64,000 nt of DNA from Tsukamurella sp. PLM1 (GCF_023168325.1 NZ_AP025688.1:1-64000); one strand, 5' to 3'; shown: positions 15,403 to 22,333, counted from the stretch's first letter. Program-made: numbers and translations. Notes: generated from the sequence alone by a model not told the origin.

Positions 15403-15427
15403 GTCGCCTCGACGTGAAGGAGCGCAT

Positions 15428-16108
15428 GTGAGTAACCCTGGAACCGGCCCCGGCCAGCCGCCGGAGTCCGGACCGGAGGCGGGCCAGCGGCCCGTCCGCA
15501 TCCCGCGACGCGATACCGATGTCGGGCGCGCTGTCGACGCCCCGACCGAGGGCGTGGAGCGCGAAGAGCTGCCGAAGAACCTGCCGGACCTGGACAAGAT
15601 CCACCATGTGGCCCCGGCGGCTCCCGCCCCGGCGCCCAGGCCGGCCCCGCAGGCCACGCCCGCCAAGGGGGAGGACGAGGCACCGTCGAACCTGCACACC
15701 GTGGGGGAGACGCCGGCCCGGGCCGCGGGCGTGCGGACCCAGCCTGCGGCCGGGGGCGTGCGCGCGGGCATGCAGTTGCGCAGCATCGACCCGTGGACCA
15801 CGTTCAAGCTGGCCGGTGTCGTGTCGGTGGTGCTGTTCTTCGTGTGGATGATCGCGGTGGGCGCGCTGTACATCGTGCTCAACGGCATGGGCGTCTGGGA
15901 CAAGATCAACGACAGCTTCCAGACGCTCACCAACGAGCAGGCGGGAGTGAGCCTGCTGTCGGCGGGGGACGTGTTCACCTACGCCGGGCTCGCCGGGCTC
16001 GCGAACGTGGTCCTGCTGACCGCGCTCGCGACCGTGGGGGCGTTCATCTACAACCTGTGCGCCGACCTGGTCGGCGGTATCGAGGTGACGCTCGCAGACA
16101 GGGACTGA
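15428..16108 (+). CDS. DUF3566 transmembrane protein
   Basis: Membrane protein of 226 aa. Residues 1-~115 are Pro/Ala/Glu-rich and probably disordered. A DUF3566 domain follows with RSIDPWTTFKLAGVVSVVLF, a first membrane helix, a loop with LNGMGVWDKINDSF and LLSAGDVFTYAGL, and a second helix ending VGAFIYNLCADLVGGIEVTL. In mycobacteria the homologue (Rv0007 type) lies directly after gyrA and before tRNA-Ile/tRNA-Ala, as here. Function is not established. GTG 15428 has GAAGGAG 6 bases upstream, which fixes the start. Confidence 0.88.
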   Translation: MSNPGTGPGQPPESGPEAGQRPVRIPRRDTDVGRAVDAPTEGVEREELPKNLPDLDKIHHVAPAAPAPAPRPAPQATPAKGEDEAPSNLHTVGETPARAAGVRTQPAAGGVRAGMQLRSIDPWTTFKLAGVVSVVLFFVWMIAVGALYIVLNGMGVWDKINDSFQTLTNEQAGVSLLSAGDVFTYAGLAGLANVVLLTALATVGAFIYNLCADLVGGIEVTLADRD

Positions 16109-16161
16109 CCAGCGGTTTTGTAGAAGCCGAGGTGCGCTGGTAATGTTTCACCTCGGTTCAC

Positions 16162-16235
16162 GGGCCTATAGCTCAGGCGGTTAGAGCGCTTCGCTGATAA
16201 CGAAGAGGTCGGAGGTTCAAGTCCTCCTAGGCCCA
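16162..16235 (+). tRNA. tRNA-Ile (anticodon GAT)
   Basis: 74 nt cloverleaf. The acceptor GGGCCTA pairs with TAGGCCC, the D-arm is AGCTCAGGCGGTTAGAGC, the anticodon loop is CTGATAA with GAT, and the T-arm is GGAGG-TTCAAGT-CCTCC. CCA is encoded at 16236-16238. It is 14 bp upstream of tRNA-Ala. Confidence 0.97.
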
Positions 16236-16249
16236 CCACACCCCGTCCC

Positions 16250-16322
16250 GGGGCCTTAGCTCAGTTGGTAGAGCGCCGCCTTTGCAAGGCGGATGTCAGG
16301 AGTTCGAATCTCCTAGGCTCCA
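16250..16322 (+). tRNA. tRNA-Ala (anticodon TGC), integration target
   Basis: 73 nt cloverleaf. The acceptor GGGGCCT pairs with AGGCTCC (one G-U), the D-arm is GCTCAGTTGGTAGAGC, the anticodon loop is TTTGCAA with TGC, and the T-arm is CAGGAGTTCGAATCTCCTA. No CCA is encoded. From the anticodon loop to the 3' end the gene is repeated exactly at 21794-21834, which marks it as the attachment site of the island that follows. Integration kept this tRNA whole. Confidence 0.97.
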
Positions 16323-16323
16323 C
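16283..16323 (+). repeat. attL: 41-bp direct repeat in the 3' half of tRNA-Ala
   Basis: Bases 16283-16323 (TGCAAGG ... GGCTCCAC) are identical to 21794-21834. The match ends where the flanks become CAAG here and TCG at the other copy. One further mismatch upstream is followed by CGCCT in both copies. A tRNA 3' half as core site is typical for tyrosine integrases. Confidence 0.9.
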
Positions 16324-16340
16324 AAGAGTAACACCAGGTC

Positions 16341-16375
16341 AGAAGCGGTTTCCGAGGCATTCGGGAGCCGCTTCT
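16341..16375 (+). terminator. Hairpin just inside the island after attL
   Basis: AGAAGCGG and CCGCTTCT pair (8 bp, plus further imperfect pairs) around the loop region TTTCCGAGGCATTCGGGAG. It could stop tRNA transcription or the leftward integrase transcript. It is not followed by a long T-run. Confidence 0.45.
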
Positions 16376-16383
16376 CGCGTTCC

Positions 16384-16407
16384 GTGACAAGAATCTGACA
16401 AGTATCT
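16384..16407 (+). promoter_or_regulatory. Candidate integrase arm-type sites, left end
   Basis: Two copies of TGACAAG spaced 11 bp start to start (GTGACAAGAATC TGACAAGTATCT, with the second overlapping a CT). The same arrangement occurs at 21667-21690 just inside the other end. Paired direct repeats at both inner ends of an element are what arm-type integrase-binding sites look like. Confidence 0.5.
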
Positions 16408-16426
16408 CCTGTCAACAGGGTGGAAA

Positions 16427-17226
16427 TCAGGCGGTGAGCATCGCGTCGAGCAGGTCCGCGAGGTCGCTCGTGTCACCCGGGTACAGGTGCCCGTAGCGGT
16501 CTAGTGTGATGCTCGCTCGCCGATGCCCCAACATCGACTGGACCTTCTTGATGTTCGCTCCCTGGGCGATGGCAAGCGATGCAGCCGTGTGACGTAGCTC
16601 GTGTGGGTGTAGGTCGTACTCAGTCACCGTTACTACCTTGCCATCGGCTTCCTTCTCGACCTCGACGGGAAACAGCTTCACCTTCTCCACAGCGGGGTCG
16701 AATACACGGGCTCGCCAGTTCCCGTGACGGATGTATCCACCCCCTGGTGCAGGGAACACCAACTGCTCAGGGTTGAGCGCGGTCGGGATCATGTCCGCAA
16801 TGCTCTTGGGGAGGGGTACCCGACGGGTCTTCTTGTTCTTCGGGAGTCCCTCGACGTGCTTGGAGTTGACGAGGGTCACACTGCGCACGATGTGCATCTC
16901 CCCTGCCTTGCGGTCTAGGTCGCCGTGGCGCAGCCCCACCAGTTCGCCCATGCGGAGTCCGCAGATGCCCAACGTCTGATCGCCGCAGCATCTGTACCCG
17001 CAGCGTTGGCGAGGGCGCGGAGCTGATCGAGGGTGAGGAACCGCATCTCAGCGGGAGTGATCGGAGGCAGCTTGACCTTGAGCGCAGGATTGGCTGAAAG
17101 CCGATCATCATCTATCGCCTGCGCCAGGATGCGGCGGAGCACGCCGTACTCCTTGTGGATCGTCTCTGCGGGCATCTCCGCATCGACCATGTCGGCTACC
17201 CACGCACGGCACATCGGACGAGTCAC
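16427..17226 (-). pseudogene. Tyrosine integrase, N-terminally truncated and frame-broken
   Basis: Site-specific recombinase. The core-binding part is present from about its middle (YGVLRRILAQAIDDDRLSANP). The catalytic domain has all the expected residues: Arg in CGLRMGELVGLR, Lys in PKNKKTRRVPLP, HELRHTA, LGHRRASITLDRY, and the nucleophile Tyr in DRYGHLYPG. The frame breaks near 16975 (AAAIR/LGICGLRMG), where one base is missing; this could be a sequence error. The absence of the N-terminal arm-binding domain and half of the core-binding domain is real: the pyrophosphatase-like gene ends 16 bp upstream of the first usable codon (GTG 17226). It lies next to attL, as island integrases do. Confidence 0.85.
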
Positions 17227-17241
17227 CGCATTCAGGGGGAG

Positions 17242-17625
17242 CTACGAGGCGAGCTTTCGCGTGACCAAGTGCCCACTGATGCCCAGAACCCCGGACAGGA
17301 ACGACTGTGCGTCTTCTACTTCCGCTGCGGTGCAGTTGAAGAGCAGCTTTATCTCGGCATCGCGCTTCTTCACGTCTGCGGTTAGGAGGACGGCGACCAC
17401 TCCGACACCTGTCGCAGTTCCCACGAATACGTCGATTCCATCGCCGTCGCCGCTTGTCGTTCCGTCGAGATAGCCGTAGTCGAGGGGGTAGATCGCCTCT
17501 GGGATTCGGGGATGGGTGGTCCCTGCTGGACGGTCGATGACGACCTGTGAAGTTCGTGCCAGCGCGTCGAGGGCCTCGAAGAACTCGACCGATGCAGGCA
17601 GTGGTTGATCGTCGTGGTCGGTCAT
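17242..17625 (-). CDS. Inorganic-pyrophosphatase-like protein, short
   Basis: 127-residue protein with a segment resembling family I inorganic pyrophosphatase: YPLDYGYLDGTTSGDGDGID, where the D-Y-G and DGDxxD pattern corresponds to the metal-binding core of the enzyme. It then reads VFVGTATGVGVVAVLLTADV. It is shorter than classical PPases (~165-175 aa), so it may hydrolyse another phosphoanhydride. ATG 17625 overlaps the stop of the Nudix fusion gene in ATGA, so the two are translationally coupled and probably act together. Similarity is visible but the metal ligands cannot all be assigned by eye. The island location suggests an accessory nucleotide-processing role. Confidence 0.65.
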   Translation of the reverse strand: MTDHDDQPLPASVEFFEALDALARTSQVVIDRPAGTTHPRIPEAIYPLDYGYLDGTTSGDGDGIDVFVGTATGVGVVAVLLTADVKKRDAEIKLLFNCTAAEVEDAQSFLSGVLGISGHLVTRKLAS

Positions 17626-18362
17626 TGCGAAACCTGCGACAACCTACCGAGCTTCGAGAGCATCCGCCCCATGTGCGGATCGAACAGCACGGGATCAGCG
17701 GCGAGAATCTCATCGGGCTGCCACCAGCGAACGGAGCGGTACTCGCGGGGATCGACCCGCAGCTCAGCGTCGCTGCTGTGGGCGAGCACGTACCAGAGGC
17801 TGACATCGTTGTGCACGTTGTCCGATCCCACCGTGTCGGTGACGGTGATGAACAGCGGGTGTGCGCCGACGATGGGATGAAACGCCGCCTCGATTCCCAA
17901 CTCCTCTTGGCACTCGCGGACCACGGTGTCGGCGGGATGTTCGTCGGGCTCGACGTGACCTCCTGACGGAAGCCACAGGCTCGCCTTCACGTGGTCGCCG
18001 AGGAGGACCGAACCGTCGTTGGGATCGACTAGGAGGAAGTACGACACCAGGTGCCGTGACGGCTCGACAGGGCTACTCACGCGGCGGAACACGTCGGTGG
18101 TCTGCGTGAGCCAGCGCAGTACCTCAGCGCGGTGCTCAGTTTCGAGTGGATCAATCGGAACGATCTGCTCGACTTCATCGGTGATGGAGGTGTGGAGGAC
18201 GACCACCGCCACGGGCTTTCCGTTGCGCGTGATCGTCACCGGACAGATCGCGGCCTCCGAGATGAGCCAGCTCAGCGTCGCGCGAGCGCGGTGCAGCGGG
18301 ACGGTGGTCATGCTCTCGATCTTGGTCGCTGACGCTGACACTGTGCAGGTCCGCGTGGTCAT
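17622..18362 (-). CDS. Phd/YefM antitoxin-like domain fused to a Nudix hydrolase
   Basis: 246 aa with two parts. Residues ~17-65 (TTVPLHRARATLSWLISEA, then PVTITRNGKPVAVVVLHTSI) match the N-terminal DNA-binding fold of Phd/YefM antitoxins. Residues ~105-245 form a Nudix hydrolase with the box GGHVEPDEHPADTVVRECQE followed by ELGI, i.e. G-x5-E-x7-REUxEExGU complete. Nudix enzymes hydrolyse nucleoside diphosphate derivatives. The next gene is coupled and pyrophosphatase-like, so pyrophosphate or a nucleotide product may pass between them. No classical toxin gene is adjacent. Only 20 bp separate its start from the divergent membrane protein gene, and an antitoxin-like domain could autoregulate there. 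The function is unknown. Confidence 0.8.
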   Translation of the reverse strand: MTTRTCTVSASATKIESMTTVPLHRARATLSWLISEAAICPVTITRNGKPVAVVVLHTSITDEVEQIVPIDPLETEHRAEVLRWLTQTTDVFRRVSSPVEPSRHLVSYFLLVDPNDGSVLLGDHVKASLWLPSGGHVEPDEHPADTVVRECQEELGIEAAFHPIVGAHPLFITVTDTVGSDNVHNDVSLWYVLAHSSDAELRVDPREYRSVRWWQPDEILAADPVLFDPHMGRMLSKLGRLSQVSQ

Positions 18363-18382
18363 GTCCCGACTACGCTGACCGC

Positions 18383-18997
18383 ATGAACGACCCGATCCCC
18401 GTGACGATCATCAGCAGCACGCCGTGGTTTCTAACGTGGGCTCCGTCGATAGTCGGCGGTCTGGCGCTCCTCGGCACACTCGGAGTGGCGTGGTGGAACC
18501 ACAAGCGTGCAGTGGAGCGCGACGCCGAGAGTTTCGTGCGTGCTCAGCTCACAGAGGGGGTGCGCGAGATAGTTGGCTACATCGAGCAGGAGCTGTTCAA
18601 GGCAGCCCAGGATGACGCCACACACAAGGTGACGAAACGGCAGGTGCTCGATGTCGGACTGACGCTCTTGACCCACACGACGACGCTGGGGATGTATTCC
18701 GCCTCATGCGGAAAGCTCGGCTCGGACCTCCTTCACCTGTTGTGGAAGGCCGTGGAGACACAGGAGGGTGACGAGGATATTGAACGCTTCCACGGGCTTG
18801 AGGGCTACGAAGCCTTCGGCAGATACATGCAGACTCTGGCGCTGTACCGCCTCTACATCATCGAGGCGTATCACGCTGCGATCCGCGACCCAAAGGCTGA
18901 CCGCCCGACCTCGTTTGACGCCTTGATTGGGGACACCCCCGATCCGCCGCTGCCTTGGGAGGAACGCCCGCCGCAAGGTGAGCCGAACGGGCGGTAG
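18383..18997 (+). CDS. Hypothetical membrane-anchored protein
   Basis: 204 aa, not recognised. One N-terminal membrane segment (residues ~13-35, WAPSIVGGLALLGTLGVAWW) is followed by a charged, mainly helical cytoplasmic part and a Pro-rich tail (DTPDPPLPWEERPPQ). It is divergent from the Nudix fusion gene (20 bp between starts) and convergent with the coiled-coil membrane gene (8 bp between ends). ATG 18383 is the first start of the frame. Codon use is less GC-rich than in core genes, in keeping with the island. With the next two genes it forms a group of small membrane and effector-like proteins typical of cargo regions. Confidence 0.6.
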   Translation: MNDPIPVTIISSTPWFLTWAPSIVGGLALLGTLGVAWWNHKRAVERDAESFVRAQLTEGVREIVGYIEQELFKAAQDDATHKVTKRQVLDVGLTLLTHTTTLGMYSASCGKLGSDLLHLLWKAVETQEGDEDIERFHGLEGYEAFGRYMQTLALYRLYIIEAYHAAIRDPKADRPTSFDALIGDTPDPPLPWEERPPQGEPNGR

Positions 18998-19005
18998 GCC
19001 ACTGA

Positions 19006-19776
19006 TCAGGACTCCTCGGCCAAGCTGCCCGGGATGGTGCCGACGAGGCCGTACATCTCTCGGTACTCCACGACCACGCGGTCCACGGCTGCTTTGACCG
19101 CATGGGTGCCGTCATCGAACTCGGGGATCGCTACCGCCGAGCGCCGCTCGCGGGCTACCTCGGGTGGCGCTCCGCCAAGTTGGGCGGCGAGCCTCAGTTG
19201 CCCACAAGCGAGCGCCACATGGTCGAGCGCATCAGTGAGGCTGTCGGGAGGCGCGAGCATCTGAATCTGGTAGTTGAGCGATGTGATCTGCGCGAGGTTC
19301 GCCTGGACTTCGTTTTCGTAGCCCTGCATCTCGCGGGCGAACATCTGCTGTAACGCTGTATTGGCCTCCGCAGTCCCCTCAGCCAGGCGTACGCGGTAGT
19401 TGTGCAAAAGGACGGCAGGCGGGACCACTCCAAGGGCAGCGGCAAGGTAGTCCGACAGCTTCACGGCCAGCCTCTCTCGACGGTGACGTGCAAGCTCTCG
19501 CTCGTCGATAGCAGCAGCGTCGCGGACGCGGCGCTGCTCTGCCTCGGTGACATCCTTCTTGCGGCGCACCTCTGCCGCCGCAATCTCCTTGTTCTGCCGT
19601 CGGACGGCGGCGCGCAGGTCGGCGCGCTGTCGCTTCGCGGCGTAGTGATTGTTCAGCCAGACGCCAAGGAGAGCAAGAATCGCGGAGAGGAGTGCGACGC
19701 TGGCGATCAGCAATGGTCCGTACGTCGTGATCCAAGACTGTTCAGCGACAGGCTGCGCAGGGGGCGTCGGCGTCAT
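19006..19776 (-). CDS. Hypothetical membrane protein with coiled coil
   Basis: 256 aa, not recognised. A membrane helix at residues ~18-42 (YGPLLIASVALLSAILALLG) is followed by a long charged helix, residues ~50-110, very rich in Arg/Lys/Glu/Ala (VRRKKDVTEAEQRRVRDAAA) and likely coiled-coil. A further helical region ends with EYREMYGLVGTIPGSLAEES. Its ATG at 19776 overlaps the stop of the PLD-like gene (ATGA), so the two are translationally coupled. The arrangement suggests a membrane partner or anchor of the PLD-like protein. Nothing in the sequence shows an enzymatic motif. Confidence 0.6.
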   Translation of the reverse strand: MTPTPPAQPVAEQSWITTYGPLLIASVALLSAILALLGVWLNNHYAAKRQRADLRAAVRRQNKEIAAAEVRRKKDVTEAEQRRVRDAAAIDERELARHRRERLAVKLSDYLAAALGVVPPAVLLHNYRVRLAEGTAEANTALQQMFAREMQGYENEVQANLAQITSLNYQIQMLAPPDSLTDALDHVALACGQLRLAAQLGGAPPEVARERRSAVAIPEFDDGTHAVKAAVDRVVVEYREMYGLVGTIPGSLAEES

Positions 19777-20765
19777 TCACAGATCGTAGGTGCGGGCGTT
19801 CCAACCTCGTCAGGTATCGCGCTGCTGGTCGCCATCGGGCGACTCCACCTCGCCGTCGGTCTCGGGCGCATCCTCGGTCGCAACGAGGGAGTCGCTGCGT
19901 CCCACCACTCCTCAACGGATGTGTTGATCGTGTCAGCGATGTCCCCGCTCATCAGCTTGAGCGTCGAGAGCTTCTTTCCGATGTTGTCTCCGGACACGCC
20001 CAGGGAGTAGACAGCGCGCTCGCCGACGATGAAGCGGTCGTGCAGGTGGCCCTTTGACCCCACGCGAACTTCAAGCTCTTGCTCGGGTTCTAGGTCACGC
20101 AACAAGAACCGAAGCGGGAGCAGTTCTTTCTCCTTGAGGTTCGGTCCGACGATGACCCGCTTGATCGAGGCGAACTCTATGAACAACGCAAGCTCAGGTG
20201 CTCGCAGATACGGGTCCACAATGGTGCAGCTTCCCGCATCCCCAATCTCGGCGAGAAGAGATGCCCAGGCGAGAGGTCCATCATCGTGCAGGACGAGAAC
20301 GTTGTCGTCGGACGAGCGCTGTTGGTCAGAGCGTAGGAGCGCCTTCCCAAGGTCGGTGAGGCGCAGCCCTGTGCCTGTGCTGTTCGTCGTGATCCAGCGG
20401 AGGCGGGTGAGCTGCTCGATCAATGTCTCATCGGGCTCTCGGCGGGTACGAGTTCTCGGCTGCGCTGCGGCAAGTTGCGCCCATGAGCTATCAGGTCCGA
20501 TAGCCAGGTTCAATTGATTCGCGAACGACTTGTTGACTGAACCCATGATCTTCGCGGTGTCGGTGAGTTTCAGGATCGTGTCGCGGATCGAAGGGCTGAG
20601 GGTTCCAGGACTCAGCGGCTCGATGGTCTCGACCGTGACCTTGCCTGGCAGAATATTCGGTCGCTCGAACCACTCGGTCACGTCATCGACGCTGGGCGAG
20701 AAGCCGCCATCGTTCACCTCACGGATGAACGTGAGAACACGCCGTTGATCGTCGTTCAGGATCAT
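19773..20765 (-). CDS. PLD-like domain protein with N-terminal winged-helix-like region
   Basis: 330 aa. The N-terminal half looks helical and winged-helix-like (DDQRRVLTFIREVNDGGFSP, then LTRLRWITTNSTGTGLRLTD). The C-terminal half resembles single-motif PLD-like domains: CTIVDPYLRAPELALFIEF, LHDRFIVGERAVYSLGVSG and NIGKKLSTLKL, with His-Asp and the Gly-Lys-Lys that typify this subfamily. Such domains occur in effector proteins of defence and toxin-like systems. The final ~45 residues are Pro/Arg-rich and may be a tail. The stop overlaps the start of the membrane coiled-coil gene. Nuclease, phospholipase or merely binding activity cannot be told apart from the sequence. Confidence 0.65.
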   Translation of the reverse strand: MILNDDQRRVLTFIREVNDGGFSPSVDDVTEWFERPNILPGKVTVETIEPLSPGTLSPSIRDTILKLTDTAKIMGSVNKSFANQLNLAIGPDSSWAQLAAAQPRTRTRREPDETLIEQLTRLRWITTNSTGTGLRLTDLGKALLRSDQQRSSDDNVLVLHDDGPLAWASLLAEIGDAGSCTIVDPYLRAPELALFIEFASIKRVIVGPNLKEKELLPLRFLLRDLEPEQELEVRVGSKGHLHDRFIVGERAVYSLGVSGDNIGKKLSTLKLMSGDIADTINTSVEEWWDAATPSLRPRMRPRPTARWSRPMATSSAIPDEVGTPAPTICE

Positions 20766-20869
20766 CGTCAGATCGTACTTGGCAGGAACGACAGGTCAGC
20801 GTGGATTCTCAGCGTGGCGGCAGGGTGTCCCGACTGGCACTCTTAACCGTGCCCTACCAGCATAGATGT

Positions 20870-21616
20870 ATGGATCGAGCACCATCAGCACCCGCCCCGT
20901 ACGTGCCGCCTGCCTATCGCGCGGGGACACCCCTGGCGGAGAAGATCGAGCGCGAGAACGCGGAGTCGCGCAAGCGCATGGCGCGGGAAGCCGAGCGGCG
21001 TTCGGCTCTGTACGGCTCTTCTCAGCCGAATAGAGGGCGCGGGGCATCCTCCGCGCCCGAGAGCGAGGGCAAGGGCAAGGGGAAGCCCAAGGGCGAGAAC
21101 AAGAACGGTCCCCGCCGTCGGCGCAAGCCTGGTGAAGCTCCGCTACTCGGACCCTGGCTGCGGGTCTACGGTGTGATGTGTCCGAGGTGCCACGCCCATC
21201 GGTCCGAGCTATGCCATACGTCCAGCGGAGAGTTCCGATCCGTGTGGGAGCCTCATCGCGGGCGCGAGAAGCGAGGGCTTCGTGATGTGCGAATCACCGA
21301 CCGAAAGGTCCGCCCACTGTTTGAGCAGGCGCTGACCGCGTGGGAGGCGGGCATGAGTGCGCGCGAGGCTGGCGTGCCGAACTCCCTCCCCGGAGTTGAT
21401 CGCGAGAAGGGCACGGGGAACGGTCAGCACCAGGCGCAGGGGACTAGACAGGTGCAGGTCACGCGGGTCAAGCCCAAGGGGCGCGTGCAGAGCAAGAGCA
21501 CGAGCACCAGCGGGGCAGTCGGGGTGCTCGGGGCATGGCTGGGCTCGTGGGTGTCTGCGTTCAAGTCCGCGTACTCGGAGCTGGGCGAGGCGTATGAGCA
21601 GGAGAAGCGACGGTGA
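20870..21616 (+). CDS. Basic zinc-knuckle protein at the attR end
   Basis: 248 aa. The N-terminus is Pro/Ala-rich, then a charged helix (KIERENAESRKRMAREAERR) and a Lys/Gly-rich linker (EGKGKGKPKGENKNGPRRRR). Residues ~101-135 hold a compact Cys/His cluster: MCPRCHAHRSELCHT with a later His in WEPHRGR. This is the C-x2-C-x(6-9)-C pattern often seen in actinophage and mobile-element proteins. The C-terminus is a hydrophobic patch (VGVLGAWLGSWVSAFKSAY). ATG 20870 follows without a clear Shine-Dalgarno. DNA or RNA binding is an inference from basicity and the zinc-like cluster. It is the last gene before attR. Confidence 0.6.
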   Translation: MDRAPSAPAPYVPPAYRAGTPLAEKIERENAESRKRMAREAERRSALYGSSQPNRGRGASSAPESEGKGKGKPKGENKNGPRRRRKPGEAPLLGPWLRVYGVMCPRCHAHRSELCHTSSGEFRSVWEPHRGREKRGLRDVRITDRKVRPLFEQALTAWEAGMSAREAGVPNSLPGVDREKGTGNGQHQAQGTRQVQVTRVKPKGRVQSKSTSTSGAVGVLGAWLGSWVSAFKSAYSELGEAYEQEKRR

Positions 21617-21793
21617 TCGGAGCTGATATCGCGTGCACGTATCGGTGCAGGTCGAGGGCTCGTGACGTGACAAGATTCTGACAAGAATCTCGTGAAATCA
21701 CCTGGCGAGAATGTAATCAGAAGTGGTCACAAACCTGCATAATACGAGGTCACGCGAGTGTGTCTCGATCTGACCAGGCTGTTTGATCGCCTC
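21617..21793. other. Non-coding right end of the island
   Basis: 177 bases without a gene. It contains the paired TGACAAG sites at 21667-21690 that mirror those at 16384-16407, and AT-richer sequence (AAATCACC ... GTAATCAG) leading into attR. No excisionase gene is visible. Confidence 0.5.
21667..21690 (+). promoter_or_regulatory. Candidate integrase arm-type sites, right end
   Basis: GTGACAAGATTC followed by TGACAAGAATCT: two TGACAAG copies 11 bp apart, the same design and orientation as at 16384-16407. See the left-end entry. Confidence 0.5.
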
Positions 21794-21834
21794 TGCAAGG
21801 CGGATGTCAGGAGTTCGAATCTCCTAGGCTCCAC
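21794..21834 (+). repeat. attR: 41-bp copy of the tRNA-Ala 3' half
   Basis: Exact copy of 16283-16323 without the rest of the tRNA. This is the right boundary of the island. The sequence beyond it, including the hairpin at 21851-21884, is what would have followed tRNA-Ala before integration. Confidence 0.9.
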
Positions 21835-21850
21835 TCGAAATCTTCATGCC

Positions 21851-21884
21851 GCAGGCGGTACCCGACCGGGTGCCGCCTGTCGCG
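21851..21884 (+). terminator. Hairpin terminator, probably the original tRNA-Ala terminator
   Basis: GCAGGCGGTACCC and GGGTGCCGCCTGT pair over 13 positions with two mismatches around a 4-base loop, followed by CGCGTTCTCC. Before the island inserted it would have lain about 16 bp after tRNA-Ala. Confidence 0.65.
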
Positions 21885-21933
21885 TTCTCCGGGTCCGACG
21901 GTGCCGCCCGCCCGGTCGGGGCGGCGGGCTGCG

Positions 21934-22084
21934 GCACCCGAATTGCCTGGCGGATCGGCTAAGGACACCCGGAATGCCTAGTGGAATTGCTTGTGGCACC
22001 CGAATTGCGCGTGGACACCCGGCATGCAGGGTGTCTACGAGCATTTCGGGTGTTTCGGCCTGGATCGGCGGGCAGATCGGGTGT
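21934..22084. repeat. Array of six 13-bp motifs RCACCCGNNNTGC
   Basis: Copies: 21934-21946 (GCACCCGAATTGC), 21965-21977 (ACACCCGGAATGC), 21996-22008 (GCACCCGAATTGC), 22015-22027 (ACACCCGGCATGC), and in reverse 22041-22053 (ACACCCGAAATGC) and 22072-22084 (ACACCCGATCTGC). The fourth copy is the left half of a 22-bp palindrome with 7-bp arms GACACCC/GGGTGTC. No gene is convincing in 21835-22189. It lies between attR and the cobalamin riboswitch. Nature unknown: an operator cluster or a repeat family. Confidence 0.7.
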
Positions 22085-22194
22085 CGAAGCGTGAACCGAG
22101 GCCGACGGTGCCGCCCTGCGCTGCAACTCCCGTCGTGCGAGCGGACTCAGTGCGGAGCGACGTGGGCGCCGCGGAGGTGAGCGCGCGGGGTTAG

Positions 22195-22275
22195 ACTGCG
22201 CACGCCGGATGCGGAATCCCGTAGGGGAGCGGTCGCGCCACTGTGAAGCCAGACCCGCACCGGTGGCCCGGGGGA
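22195..22275 (+). ncRNA. Cobalamin riboswitch upstream of cbtBA
   Basis: Elements of the cobalamin riboswitch core appear in order: GCGGAATCCCGT, GGGGAGCGGTCGC, then GCCACTGTGAAGCCAGACC, the highly conserved B12-box-like segment. GC-rich pairs such as GGTGGCCCGGGG follow and could form the expression platform. It ends about 60 bp before cbtB. Vitamin B12 binding would be expected to shut off cobalt uptake. Confidence 0.8.
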
Positions 22276-22333
22276 CCGGGCACCGTCGAACCGCCTACCC
22301 GGGCGCGAAAACCCGGACGTAAGGAGCGCCGCA

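Larger units (their letters stand above)
16283..21834. mobile_element. 5.5 kb integrated island in tRNA-Ala(TGC)
   Basis: Bounded by a 41-bp perfect direct repeat, with an integrase remnant next to attL and paired TGACAAG arm-type sites just inside both ends. No replication, packaging or conjugation genes are recognisable. Cargo in order: pyrophosphatase-like gene, Phd/YefM-Nudix fusion, a membrane protein, a membrane coiled-coil protein coupled to a PLD-like protein, and a zinc-knuckle protein. Base composition looks clearly less GC-rich than the flanks. The 9-mer GCACCGTCG, frequent in the rest of the window, is absent. The integrase lacks its N-terminus, so the element probably cannot move by itself. 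Confidence 0.85.
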
